Part shown: piece after piece, positions 1 to 6,471 of the stretch
Position numbering within the stretch: position 1 is the stretch's first letter
Layout of the letters: every line of letters starts with the position of its first letter
Assembly: GCA_945889575.1 (NCBI GenBank)
Contig: CAMDBY010000061.1
Span: forward strand, 1-9,315
Source of the DNA: Bifidobacterium breve
Lineage (GTDB): Bacteria > Actinomycetota > Acidimicrobiia > Acidimicrobiales > Ilumatobacteraceae
Reading direction: 5' to 3'
Length of the DNA stretch: 9,315 bases
The notes under the pieces: model-generated
The model's database searches: none
Told to the model about the DNA's origin: nothing
What the model saw: only the letters and a program-made list of their open reading frames with translations
Program-made: the position numbers and the translations under genes

Positions 1-132
1 TTTCACAGTTCCGCCGGTAACACGAACAATGACACGTGTGCCGTTCGGACCATTAGGAACCACGATGGGTGGGTTCAGCGTTGCACTGATGTGAAACAGG
101 AATTCGGCTGGAAGTGATGTGATGTCGCTCAT
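1..132 (-). CDS. DUF3237-family protein, N-terminal part (cut by window edge)
   Basis: Only the first 44 codons are visible. The gene starts at an ATG at 132-130 and runs off the left edge without a stop. The peptide begins MSDITSLPAEFLFHISATL and continues with a PPIVVPNGPNGTR stretch and a V-T-G-G-T-V segment. An N-terminal LPAEFLF-type strand, then a strand with a PP(I/V) turn, then a (I/V)TGGT(F/V) motif is the usual opening of DUF3237 (UPF0311) proteins, which are small beta-barrel proteins of about 150 residues with no established function. It lies 21 bp downstream of the SsuD-like monooxygenase on the same strand and is probably the last visible gene of the five-gene operon. No clear Shine-Dalgarno sequence precedes the ATG, so translation may depend on the upstream gene. 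The family call rests on a short N-terminus and is moderately sure; the function is unknown. Confidence 0.7.
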   Translation of the reverse strand, partial: MSDITSLPAEFLFHISATLNPPIVVPNGPNGTRVIVRVTGGTVK

Positions 133-153
133 GGTGCGACTGTAGACGGTTTT

Positions 154-1203
154 TTACAGGGGTCCGTGATTGAGGTGCGGCAGAACAAGTTCTGCAAAAC
201 GTTGGGCTTCGTCCTTATGCGGATAGCCCGAGAAAATAAAGGCTTCGATGCCCATGTCTTCGTATCGGTGGATCTTGTCGATGACTTGTTGAGGCGTGCC
301 CACGATGGCCGCGCCGCATCCGCTTCGGGCTTTCCCGATACCGGTCCAGAGGTTGGGCTCAACAAAGCCGTCAGAACCAGCGGCTTCTCGCAGTTCGGCT
401 TGGCGACGAACACCAACGCTTGCGCTATCTAGCGAACGGGAACGAATTGCATCGCCAGTAGCGGCATCGACAGCAGAAATCAGATGCGCTGCAGCATTCC
501 GTGCTTCGTCTTCGGTCTCGCGAACAATCACATGCACTCGATATCCAAACTTCAGTGTTCTGTTGTGCGTGGCGGCGCGAGAGCGAAGATCGTCGATAGT
601 TGCGGCGATCGCATCTTCTGTGTCTGGCCACATGAGGTACACATCTGCAGCGGCGGCTGCGACATCACGAGCCTCGTCACTTAAACCACCGAAATAAAAT
701 TGTGGTGCTTGTGGAGATTCACGACAGATGCGTGGTGCATCAATATGTAACTGAATGAATTCACCGTCAATATCAAGGCGTTGTCCGTTGAGCAGTGTGC
801 GAAGCGATGTCATTGTTTCTATAGTGCGTGAATAACGGTGGGGGCCATCAAGAGATTCGCCTGGCATCTCTGAAGAAATAATGTTAATGGAAAGCCTGCC
901 CTTAAGAATTTGATTGAGCGTTGCGAGTTGACGCGCCAACTGTGGAACCCATACTTCGCCGCATCGAATAGCTGTCAGCAGTTTCATGTTTGTGATGCTT
1001 GGTGCCACAGCGGAAGCAAATGCGAGTGTGTCTATTCCGAGGTCGTATCCGGAGGGAAGCAGAACGTTGTCAAACCCAACGCCATGCACTGTGCGAACAA
1101 TGTCAGAGCAATGGTTCCAGCTGCTTTGCAGATTGGAGTCGACAATTCCTAATTGTTCATAGTCGTCATCGCATAACGCGCTGAACCAACTGATTTCACT
1201 CAT
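154..1203 (-). CDS. SsuD-like FMNH2-dependent monooxygenase (luciferase-like family)
   Basis: This 349-residue protein belongs to the bacterial luciferase-like superfamily, in the alkanesulfonate monooxygenase (SsuD) branch. Those enzymes use FMNH2 from a partner reductase plus O2; SsuD splits alkanesulfonates into aldehyde and sulfite. Visible SsuD-type signatures are a QFYFGG segment near residue 168, an R-x-H pair at R222/H224 followed by VIVRET, PNLWTGIG with R293 just after it, and SGYPH with Y327 near the C-terminus. These match, from memory, the E. coli SsuD active-site residues Arg226, His228, Arg297 and Tyr331. The segment that holds SsuD Cys54 lacks a Cys here (PSGYDLGID), so the substrate may differ. 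It is about 30 residues shorter than E. coli SsuD, mostly at the C-terminus. No signal peptide is seen, so it should be cytoplasmic. The ATG overlaps the stop of the upstream aldo/keto reductase as ATGA, indicating translational coupling. No flavin reductase is visible nearby. A related sulfone or other monooxygenase activity is possible. Confidence 0.88.
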   Translation of the reverse strand: MSEISWFSALCDDDYEQLGIVDSNLQSSWNHCSDIVRTVHGVGFDNVLLPSGYDLGIDTLAFASAVAPSITNMKLLTAIRCGEVWVPQLARQLATLNQILKGRLSINIISSEMPGESLDGPHRYSRTIETMTSLRTLLNGQRLDIDGEFIQLHIDAPRICRESPQAPQFYFGGLSDEARDVAAAAADVYLMWPDTEDAIAATIDDLRSRAATHNRTLKFGYRVHVIVRETEDEARNAAAHLISAVDAATGDAIRSRSLDSASVGVRRQAELREAAGSDGFVEPNLWTGIGKARSGCGAAIVGTPQQVIDKIHRYEDMGIEAFIFSGYPHKDEAQRFAELVLPHLNHGPL

Positions 1204-2102
1204 GGCAAGGGTGTTCCATCACTGGCTTGGATGATTGCGTAGACATCAGTGCGGGTAAGTGACACAGATGTTGCTAAGGCCAATTCAGAGATACGAGACG
1301 GAGTCTGTGTTCCAATGATTGCAATAGGGCTCGATGGGTGAGCAAGAACAAAAGCAATGGCAATTGCTGAACGTGTCACGTTTTCTCGAGCAGCGAGTTC
1401 GTCAAGCACTGCAAGTAGAGCCGGCGCAACGCCCTTGCCGGTAGCAAGTGCACCGCCAGCAAGCGCGCTCCATGCAAGGGGAGTGATTCCCGATTCCATG
1501 CATAAGTCGAGAGTGCCATCGCGCAGTGGGTCAAGATGGGTTGCGGACAGCTGTGGCTGTGTTGTTGCAAGGCCGTTGTCAACGAATGCGTTAAGCGCAA
1601 GTGTCTGAGTGACTGTGTAGTTCGATACTCCGAATTCGCGAACAAGACCTCGTGAACGCAAAGAGCTGAATGCTTGAGCAATTTCCTCGGGGTGGGTGAA
1701 GTTGTCAGGGCGATGTATTTGATACAGGTCGACATGGTCAACACCCATGCGCGACAAAGACGCTTCGCATGCGCTGGTGATGTATTCGGCTGAAGAGTTG
1801 TACGGAACACCCGGGATGATTCCACCCTTGGTTGCGAGAATGATTCTGTCGCGCAGACCAGGAATAGCTGAGAAAATTCTTCCGAGGGCTTCCTCGCATG
1901 CACCAAAGTGAGTGCCACCCCAGTCAAGGCCGTACACATCTGCGTTTTCAATCAGTGTCATACCCGCATCAACAGCCGCAGAAATGACAGCGGTATTTTC
2001 AGCATCGGACCCTGTGAGGCGCCAGCAACCAATTGATAAAGGGCCAACGTCTCCTAGTTCTCCAATGGTGCGTGCAGACGAGACGTCGAGAAGTTCACTC
2101 AT
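1200..2102 (-). CDS. YdhF-like aldo/keto reductase
   Basis: This 300-residue (beta/alpha)8 NAD(P)H-dependent oxidoreductase interconverts aldehydes or ketones and alcohols. Visible family features are IGCWRLTG at the N-terminus, NADVYG with Tyr57, ATKGG with Lys92, DLYQIHRPD with His130, FGVSNYT, PLAWSALAGG and a C-terminal IIGTQTPSR cofactor segment. Length and motif spacing resemble E. coli YdhF (about 298 residues), including a YITSACEASL segment like that family's. The usual catalytic tetrad is Asp-Tyr-Lys-His. Here Tyr, Lys and His are present, but the Asp position, five residues before Tyr57, is Glu52 (codon GAA, plus-strand 1947-1949). Asp55 in NADVYG is a different, separately common residue. 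The start ATG overlaps the stop of the TIGR03792 gene as ATGA, and its own stop overlaps the SsuD-like start the same way. Adjacent to a monooxygenase, it may reduce an aldehyde product; this is inference. Confidence 0.9.
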   Translation of the reverse strand: MSELLDVSSARTIGELGDVGPLSIGCWRLTGSDAENTAVISAAVDAGMTLIENADVYGLDWGGTHFGACEEALGRIFSAIPGLRDRIILATKGGIIPGVPYNSSAEYITSACEASLSRMGVDHVDLYQIHRPDNFTHPEEIAQAFSSLRSRGLVREFGVSNYTVTQTLALNAFVDNGLATTQPQLSATHLDPLRDGTLDLCMESGITPLAWSALAGGALATGKGVAPALLAVLDELAARENVTRSAIAIAFVLAHPSSPIAIIGTQTPSRISELALATSVSLTRTDVYAIIQASDGTPLP

Positions 2103-2485
2103 TTTTCTATTCTTTCAAATCGGGTGACGCGATGAATGCCAAAATGCGAATCTTCATGCGGGGCTGCAATCAGTTCGACAGGATGTGGGAAACGAGAATC
2201 AAATTCGGCTTGAAGTTTCTTCTGAAATTCAGTGATTCCCACGATGTCCCACGCTTCTTGCGTGTCCCACACAAACACAATGGTGACTTCGCCTGGTTTA
2301 CTGCGGTCGAGCCAGACTTCCTTTGACAGGAATGGAATATCCGTGAGGCCTTCCATGTGTGCTTCGCCAAGGGTCCATACTTCGTGGTCTACACGGATGA
2401 ATTCATCAACAACAGTTGGGTCCATACGGAACACAAGAACCTCAACGGGGCGTTCTTCGCCCGTGGTGTATGAGTACTTATTCAT
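2099..2485 (-). CDS. TIGR03792-family small protein (uncharacterised)
   Basis: This 128-residue protein resembles the TIGR03792 family, best known from cyanobacteria. The recognisable core is VEVLVFRM near residue 14, then DHEVWT, then FLSKEVWLD (family form: PGFLGKEVW), then EVTIVFVWDTQEAWD followed by a helix ending in the LQAEFDSRF region. The pattern fits a single alpha/beta ferredoxin-like (dimeric alpha-beta barrel) domain such as is found in small monooxygenase-like or ligand-binding proteins. No catalytic residues can be assigned and the biochemical function is unknown. It is longer than the roughly 100-residue members I recall, with extra residues at both ends (a Tyr/Thr-rich start and a charged HEDSHFGIHR tail). 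The start ATG shares one base with the upstream stop (TAATG), and the stop overlaps the downstream ATG as ATGA, so it is tightly coupled into the operon. There is no signal peptide. Confidence 0.8.
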   Translation of the reverse strand: MNKYSYTTGEERPVEVLVFRMDPTVVDEFIRVDHEVWTLGEAHMEGLTDIPFLSKEVWLDRSKPGEVTIVFVWDTQEAWDIVGITEFQKKLQAEFDSRFPHPVELIAAPHEDSHFGIHRVTRFERIEK

Positions 2486-3711
2486 TAGATGCGTCCGACC
2501 GGAACGAGTGATAAAAGTTCTGGTGTTATTTCAGAGATACTGCGAACGCCGCATAACGACATAGTGCGCGTCATGTCGTCAGTGAGCATGGAAAGTGCGC
2601 GCTCGACTCCTGGCTCGCCAGCAGCGCCAAGTCCGTACAGGTAACTACGACCGAGTGTGCATGTGGAGGCTCCAAGAGCAATCGCTTTCACAATGTCGCT
2701 ACCGCGACGAATGCCACCATCGCAAATCAGTGGCAAGGTGCCACCAGTCGCTTGAGCAACGGGTGCAAGCAAGTCAAGTGGTGCTGGTGCTGAATCAAGT
2801 TGTCGGCCGCCGTGGTTAGACAATGCAACGGCGTCGATGCCGTGTTTTTGAGCGAGAACTGCATCTGCGACTGATTGCACGCCTTTGAGAATGATGGGTC
2901 CGTCCCAGTTGGCGCGAAACCATTCCAAGTCATCCCACGACAACGCAGGTTCAAACTGTTCAGAAATGAAATCAGACAAAGTAACTGCAGTTCCTGAGTC
3001 TCCACGTGACACTGCAATATTCGAAAAGGTAATTGGTTCGTTGCGGATGAAGTCCCATGTCCACGCCGGATGAATAATGCCGTCGACGATGGTGCCAAGA
3101 CCAAGTTTGGGAGGAAGTGTGAACCCACGACGCACGTCACGTTCGCGTCGGCCGAGTACTGCAGTGTCGACTGTAAGCATGATTGCTTCGTACCCGCTTG
3201 CCTGCGCGCGCGCCAACATGTCTTTTACTAGCGCACGGTCACGCCATACGTAGACCTGAAACCATTTAGGTCCATTGCTGGCAGCTGCAACTTCTTCAAT
3301 TGATCGAGTCGACAAGGTGGATAAGCAATAGGGAAGACCGTGTCGTGCGGCAACACGAGCAACGGAAAGTTCGCCCTGTGAATGCGCGATACGTGTGAAT
3401 CCGGTGGGAGAAAAGAGAAGCGGTGTCTCGAGAGTTCGACCAAGAAATGATGTGCTGGTATCAATGTCGGCAACATTGCGCAGAACACGGGGAACGAACT
3501 CATACTGCTGGAATGCTGCGGAATTACGACGCATAGAGATTTCGTCTTCAGCTGCACCGTCGATGTAGTCAAAGATGCCCTGCGGTAGTCGACTTTTTGC
3601 AATTAGGCGCAGGTCTGCAATGTTGGCTGCGCGTTCAAAGCGACGCTTCTGTCGCAACAGTGTGGGGACCGAGAAAGTTGCCACCGAGCGTAATGTTCGA
3701 ATTAGTCCCAT
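2485..3711 (-). CDS. FMN-dependent alpha-hydroxy-acid dehydrogenase (LldD2-like)
   Basis: This 408-residue flavoprotein belongs to the glycolate oxidase / L-lactate dehydrogenase family, which oxidises an L-2-hydroxy acid to the 2-oxo acid on FMN. Active-site positions are visible in order: FDYIDGAAEDE with Tyr49, SPTGFTR near 101-107, KWFQVYVWRD with Tyr154, LTVDTAVLGRRERD with Asp182, ILKGVQ with Lys276, SNHGGRQLD with His300 (catalytic base) and Arg303 (carboxylate binding), and CDGGIRRGSDI at 330-340 for FMN phosphate. Overall architecture, including the N-terminal extension and the long loop around 205-250, is closest in my reading to mycobacterial LldD2 (about 414 residues). Lactate is a possible substrate, but another hydroxy acid, or an MftD-type role in mycofactocin maturation, cannot be excluded; no other mycofactocin gene is visible. 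The start is preceded by a GAAAGG-like Shine-Dalgarno sequence. It is the first gene of the operon and is divergent from fhs. Confidence 0.92.
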   Translation of the reverse strand: MGLIRTLRSVATFSVPTLLRQKRRFERAANIADLRLIAKSRLPQGIFDYIDGAAEDEISMRRNSAAFQQYEFVPRVLRNVADIDTSTSFLGRTLETPLLFSPTGFTRIAHSQGELSVARVAARHGLPYCLSTLSTRSIEEVAAASNGPKWFQVYVWRDRALVKDMLARAQASGYEAIMLTVDTAVLGRRERDVRRGFTLPPKLGLGTIVDGIIHPAWTWDFIRNEPITFSNIAVSRGDSGTAVTLSDFISEQFEPALSWDDLEWFRANWDGPIILKGVQSVADAVLAQKHGIDAVALSNHGGRQLDSAPAPLDLLAPVAQATGGTLPLICDGGIRRGSDIVKAIALGASTCTLGRSYLYGLGAAGEPGVERALSMLTDDMTRTMSLCGVRSISEITPELLSLVPVGRI

Positions 3712-3813
3712 GCCTGCCTTTCGTTAGTGGTGCAAGGTTACGACACGGGGGCGTCGAGTGCGGAAAGCCTCTTCGTCTTGGCGTGAGTGTGGCGATTAGG
3801 TGAGACTTCATAC
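3712..3813. promoter_or_regulatory. Divergent intergenic region between the oxidoreductase operon and fhs
   Basis: This is the only non-coding gap of about 100 bp in the window and must carry promoter signals for both divergent units unless they lie in coding sequence. On the minus strand, TAACCT (plus 3734-3739) fits an actinobacterial -10 consensus (TANNNT). It would place the transcript start near 3727, giving a short leader with a GAAAGG-like ribosome site before the ATG at 3711. No convincing -35 is visible, and no good plus-strand -10 for fhs was found. I saw no strong operator palindrome; a short CGAC...GTCG inverted pair at about 3740-3755 is too weak to call. Confidence 0.4.
3798..3803 (+). 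promoter_or_regulatory. Ribosome binding site deciding the GTG start of fhs
   Basis: AGGTGA lies 10 bases before the GTG at 3814 and matches the anti-Shine-Dalgarno core. A farther in-frame GTG at 3787 would add nine residues, but it has no ribosome site at suitable spacing, and this AGGTGA would then fall inside the coding region. The GTG at 3814 is therefore preferred. Confidence 0.55.
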
Positions 3814-5511
3814 GTGTCATTTCCTTCCGACCTTGAGATCGCCCAGGCTGCGTCTATCGCGCCACTCGCTGCCATTGCGGGACAGCTAGGAATCGGAGAA
3901 GAGTTTCTCGAGCCGTACGGGCGTCATGTGGCCAAGATTGATTTATCTGTCTTGCAGAACGTGTCGTCTCGTCCTGTCGGAAAGTATGTAGTTGTAACTG
4001 CCATAACACCGACTCCGTTAGGCGAAGGTAAGACAACTACATCGGTGGGACTTGCTCAGGCAATGAAACACATCGGCAAAGTTGGGCTGCTCGCACTACG
4101 TCAACCATCAATGGGGCCGACCTTTGGAATTAAGGGTGGAGCAGCAGGCGGTGGCTATAGCCAAGTGATTCCGATGGAAATTTTGAACTTGCATCTCACA
4201 GGTGATTTCCACGCAGTCACTGCTGCACACAATTTACTTGCGGCCATGGTTGATAATCATCTCCATCAGGGCAATGCATTGGGGCTTTCTCTTGACAAAA
4301 TCACATGGAAACGCGTTCTTGATGTGAATGATCGTGCACTACGTAACGTGACAATCGGTCAGGGTTCACAAGAAGATGGAATTGAACGTACGTCGGGTTT
4401 TGATATCACTGCCGCATCTGAAGTGATGGCATTGCTGGCGTTGGCGACATCTGTGGAAGATCTGCGTGCTCGACTTGGACGCATTGTTGTTGGCTATACA
4501 GAAAATGATGTAGCCGTTACCGCAGAACAGATTGGTTGTGCTGGTGCGATGGCCGTCATCTTGCTTGATGCCATCAAACCGAACCTGATGCAAACCCTCG
4601 AGAACACTCCGGCGCTGATTCATACGGGCCCATTTGGAAATATTGCCACAGGAAACTCATCAGTTATTGCAGACAAGATAGGCATTCACATGTGTGACTA
4701 TCTCATTACTGAGGCCGGCTTCGGGGCTGACATGGGTGCCGAGAGGTTCTTCAATATCAAATGTCGCGTCTCAGGTATGAAGCCTGATGCTGCGGTGTTG
4801 GTGGCAACTGTTCGCGCGTTGAAGGCACATTCCGGGTTGTACAAAGTTGTTGCCGGTAAGCCGTTACCACCGGAAATGTTGCAAGAGAATCCTGCTGATG
4901 TTCGGGCCGGTGCAGCCAACTTGGCGAAACAGATTGAGAATGTTCTTGCGCACGGGGTGTCGCCAGTTGTGGCTATCAATGCGTTTCCCACGGACTTTGC
5001 AAGCGAACATGATGTTATTCGCGAGATTGCAGAATCTATGGGTGCGCGGGTTGCGGTATGCACTCACTTTTCTGATGGTGGCGCTGGCGCAGTTGATTTG
5101 GCTAATGCGGTTGTGGCTGCGTGTGATGAACCGAACAACTTCCATTTTCTATATGAAGAATCTGCCTCATTGAAAGACAAGATTTCTGCAGTTGCCACCA
5201 AGATTTATGGTGCCGCTGCTGTTGAGTATTCAGATCTGGCTAATGAACAGTTATCGCGTTATGACGCCAATGGTTTCAGTAACTTGCCGGTGTGCATAGC
5301 TAAAACTCATCTCAGCATTAGTGGTGACCCCAAATTAAAAGGCGCGCCCACTGGGCACACTTTGGTGGTGCGTGAAGTACGCGCGTCAGTAGGTGCCGGA
5401 TTCATTTACCCAATAGTGGGCAATATGCGCACTATGCCTGGCTTGGGGGCTGACCCTGCTGCTTTGCATATTGACATTGGTCCAGATGGGCGCATTGTCG
5501 GTTTGTTCTGA
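3814..5511 (+). CDS. fhs: Formate-tetrahydrofolate ligase
   Basis: Formate-tetrahydrofolate ligase (10-formyl-THF synthetase) joins formate to tetrahydrofolate with ATP, giving 10-formyl-THF for purine synthesis, formyl-Met-tRNA and serine/glycine interconversion. It is cytoplasmic and usually homotetrameric. With the GTG start at 3814 the protein has 565 residues, close to the usual length of about 556. Visible signatures are the ATP-binding loop TPLGEGKT at 67-74, RQPSMGPTFGIKGGAAGGG at about 96-114, the LTGDFHAVTAAHN segment near 128-140, HTGPFGNIA, TEAGFGADMGAE, and a C-terminal MPGLGADPAA region ending IVGLF. All major motifs look intact. It is transcribed alone, divergent from the hydroxy-acid dehydrogenase operon, and its TGA stop lies one base from the stop of the convergent F420-type gene. 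There is no room for a dedicated terminator, so transcripts from the two sides probably overlap. Methylene-THF dehydrogenase (folD) is not in the window. Confidence 0.97.
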   Translation: MSFPSDLEIAQAASIAPLAAIAGQLGIGEEFLEPYGRHVAKIDLSVLQNVSSRPVGKYVVVTAITPTPLGEGKTTTSVGLAQAMKHIGKVGLLALRQPSMGPTFGIKGGAAGGGYSQVIPMEILNLHLTGDFHAVTAAHNLLAAMVDNHLHQGNALGLSLDKITWKRVLDVNDRALRNVTIGQGSQEDGIERTSGFDITAASEVMALLALATSVEDLRARLGRIVVGYTENDVAVTAEQIGCAGAMAVILLDAIKPNLMQTLENTPALIHTGPFGNIATGNSSVIADKIGIHMCDYLITEAGFGADMGAERFFNIKCRVSGMKPDAAVLVATVRALKAHSGLYKVVAGKPLPPEMLQENPADVRAGAANLAKQIENVLAHGVSPVVAINAFPTDFASEHDVIREIAESMGARVAVCTHFSDGGAGAVDLANAVVAACDEPNNFHFLYEESASLKDKISAVATKIYGAAAVEYSDLANEQLSRYDANGFSNLPVCIAKTHLSISGDPKLKGAPTGHTLVVREVRASVGAGFIYPIVGNMRTMPGLGADPAALHIDIGPDGRIVGLF

Positions 5512-5512
5512 G

Positions 5513-6454
5513 TTATTTGCCGCGAAGTGCAGCAACGATTGGTGCGCACTCGTCAATGTTCTCTGCACCAACGATGGTGTAGTTAAAGCCCCACCGTTCG
5601 CGACGTTCGAGCAATTGCTCGATGCATTCCTCAACTGAACCGATAAGAGCAAATGGCGAGTTATTGATCAAGTCTGCTGCAACACCAAACATCGATGAGA
5701 TGCTGTCGACGGTTTTCGCTCGGTCGTTTGTTACTTTCACAAAGAACGTACGAATGTTCATTTCAATGTCGTTGATTCGATGAGCACCAGCGGCAGCAAC
5801 AATTGCGACTTTTTCGTCTACTGATTCTGCGGTCATGGTTGAAAGTGCTTCCGATCCAACAACGCCAGCGGTCAATGTGCCGTTGATGCCAATGATGTCT
5901 GCTTCACGGGCCGCATAAGTCAAAACACGCTTACCTCCGCCTCCAATGAGAAGTGGCGGGCGAGCCTGTATCGGTTTTGGCTGACCGTTGTAATTGGTGA
6001 TGGTGTAGTGGTCGCCTGAAAATGAAAAGGAACCCTCTGCCATTGCGCCGCGTATGACGGCAACGCCTTCAATGAATCGATCAATGCGAACTTTGGGGGA
6101 GTCGTACGGCATTCCTGCTTCTTCGTAATCGCTGATCATCCAGCCAGCACCAAGTCCAATGTCGAGACGTCCATCGGAGAGTAGATCAATAGCTGCGAGT
6201 TCTTTTGCAAGGACAACGGGATGTTTGTAATCGTTGTCGAATACCAATGCACCGACACGCAAAGTGGTTGTGGCGTTTGCAGCTGCCATTAATGCAGGCA
6301 CGGGCGCCAACTGGTCTGTGAAGTGATCAGGCATGGTGAGGACTTCATAACCCGCAGCCTCTGTGCGGCGGGCCAGTTCAGACCATCCTTTTGCTGTTGT
6401 CTCTTTGGAGACTTGAACACCGAATCTGAAACCGCGATGGGGGAATTGTGACAT
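5513..6454 (-). CDS. F420-type luciferase-like oxidoreductase, MSMEG_2516 (TIGR03621) family
   Basis: This 313-residue luciferase-like TIM-barrel oxidoreductase is of the actinobacterial TIGR03621 type, predicted to use coenzyme F420 rather than FMNH2. Visible features are FRFGVQ at 9-14, MPDHF at 41-45, LRVGALVFDNDYKHP at 65-79, the LLSDGRLDIGLGAGW block at 91-105 (barrel phosphate-side loop), VRIDRF, FSGDHYTI, and PPLLIGGGGKRVL at 166-178, which is typical of this subfamily. The C-terminal part (ALIGSVEECIEQLLERRERWG) closes the barrel. No substrate is known for the family, and F420 use is inferred from family membership. It has no signal peptide. It is convergent with fhs (one base between stops) and divergent from the penicillin-binding protein (17 bp between starts), so it is probably a single-gene unit. 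A TANNNT element six bases before the ATG suggests a leaderless transcript. Confidence 0.9.
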   Translation of the reverse strand: MSQFPHRGFRFGVQVSKETTAKGWSELARRTEAAGYEVLTMPDHFTDQLAPVPALMAAANATTTLRVGALVFDNDYKHPVVLAKELAAIDLLSDGRLDIGLGAGWMISDYEEAGMPYDSPKVRIDRFIEGVAVIRGAMAEGSFSFSGDHYTITNYNGQPKPIQARPPLLIGGGGKRVLTYAAREADIIGINGTLTAGVVGSEALSTMTAESVDEKVAIVAAAGAHRINDIEMNIRTFFVKVTNDRAKTVDSISSMFGVAADLINNSPFALIGSVEECIEQLLERRERWGFNYTIVGAENIDECAPIVAALRGK

Positions 6455-6460
6455 AAAGCA

Positions 6461-6466
6461 ACGCTA
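6461..6466 (-). promoter_or_regulatory. Possible -10 element for a leaderless transcript of the F420-type gene
   Basis: On the minus strand, TAGCGT ends six bases before the ATG at 6454-6452 and fits TANNNT. This spacing would start transcription at or next to the start codon, a leaderless arrangement common in actinobacteria. No Shine-Dalgarno sequence is present in the intervening bases, which agrees with this. No recognisable -35 is seen. A six-base degenerate motif can occur by chance. Confidence 0.4.
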
Positions 6467-6471
6467 CCGAA

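Noticed and set aside
147..156. A T-rich stretch after the SsuD-like gene considered as an intrinsic terminator
   Set aside because: The T run is on the plus strand and so reads as A on the transcribed minus-strand message, and no GC-rich hairpin accompanies it.
1376..1951. A long 191-codon minus-strand open frame overlapping the aldo/keto reductase in another frame
   Set aside because: The translation has no recognisable domain and an irregular composition, while the overlapping frame is a clear full-length aldo/keto reductase. It is a shadow frame.
2727..3140. A 137-codon minus-strand frame inside the hydroxy-acid dehydrogenase gene
   Set aside because: It overlaps the conserved catalytic core of a well-supported gene on the same strand and shows no motif of its own.
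2485..3711. The hydroxy-acid dehydrogenase as MftD of a mycofactocin cluster
   Set aside because: No mycofactocin precursor, radical SAM enzyme or other mft gene is visible, and the neighbours are of other types; LldD2-like is the safer call.
3787..3813. The farther upstream GTG at 3787 as the fhs start
   Set aside because: It adds nine residues with no family match and lacks a ribosome site, while AGGTGA is well placed for GTG 3814.
4698..5063. A 121-codon antisense frame within fhs
   Set aside because: It lies entirely opposite conserved fhs sequence, has no ribosome site and no recognisable protein family.
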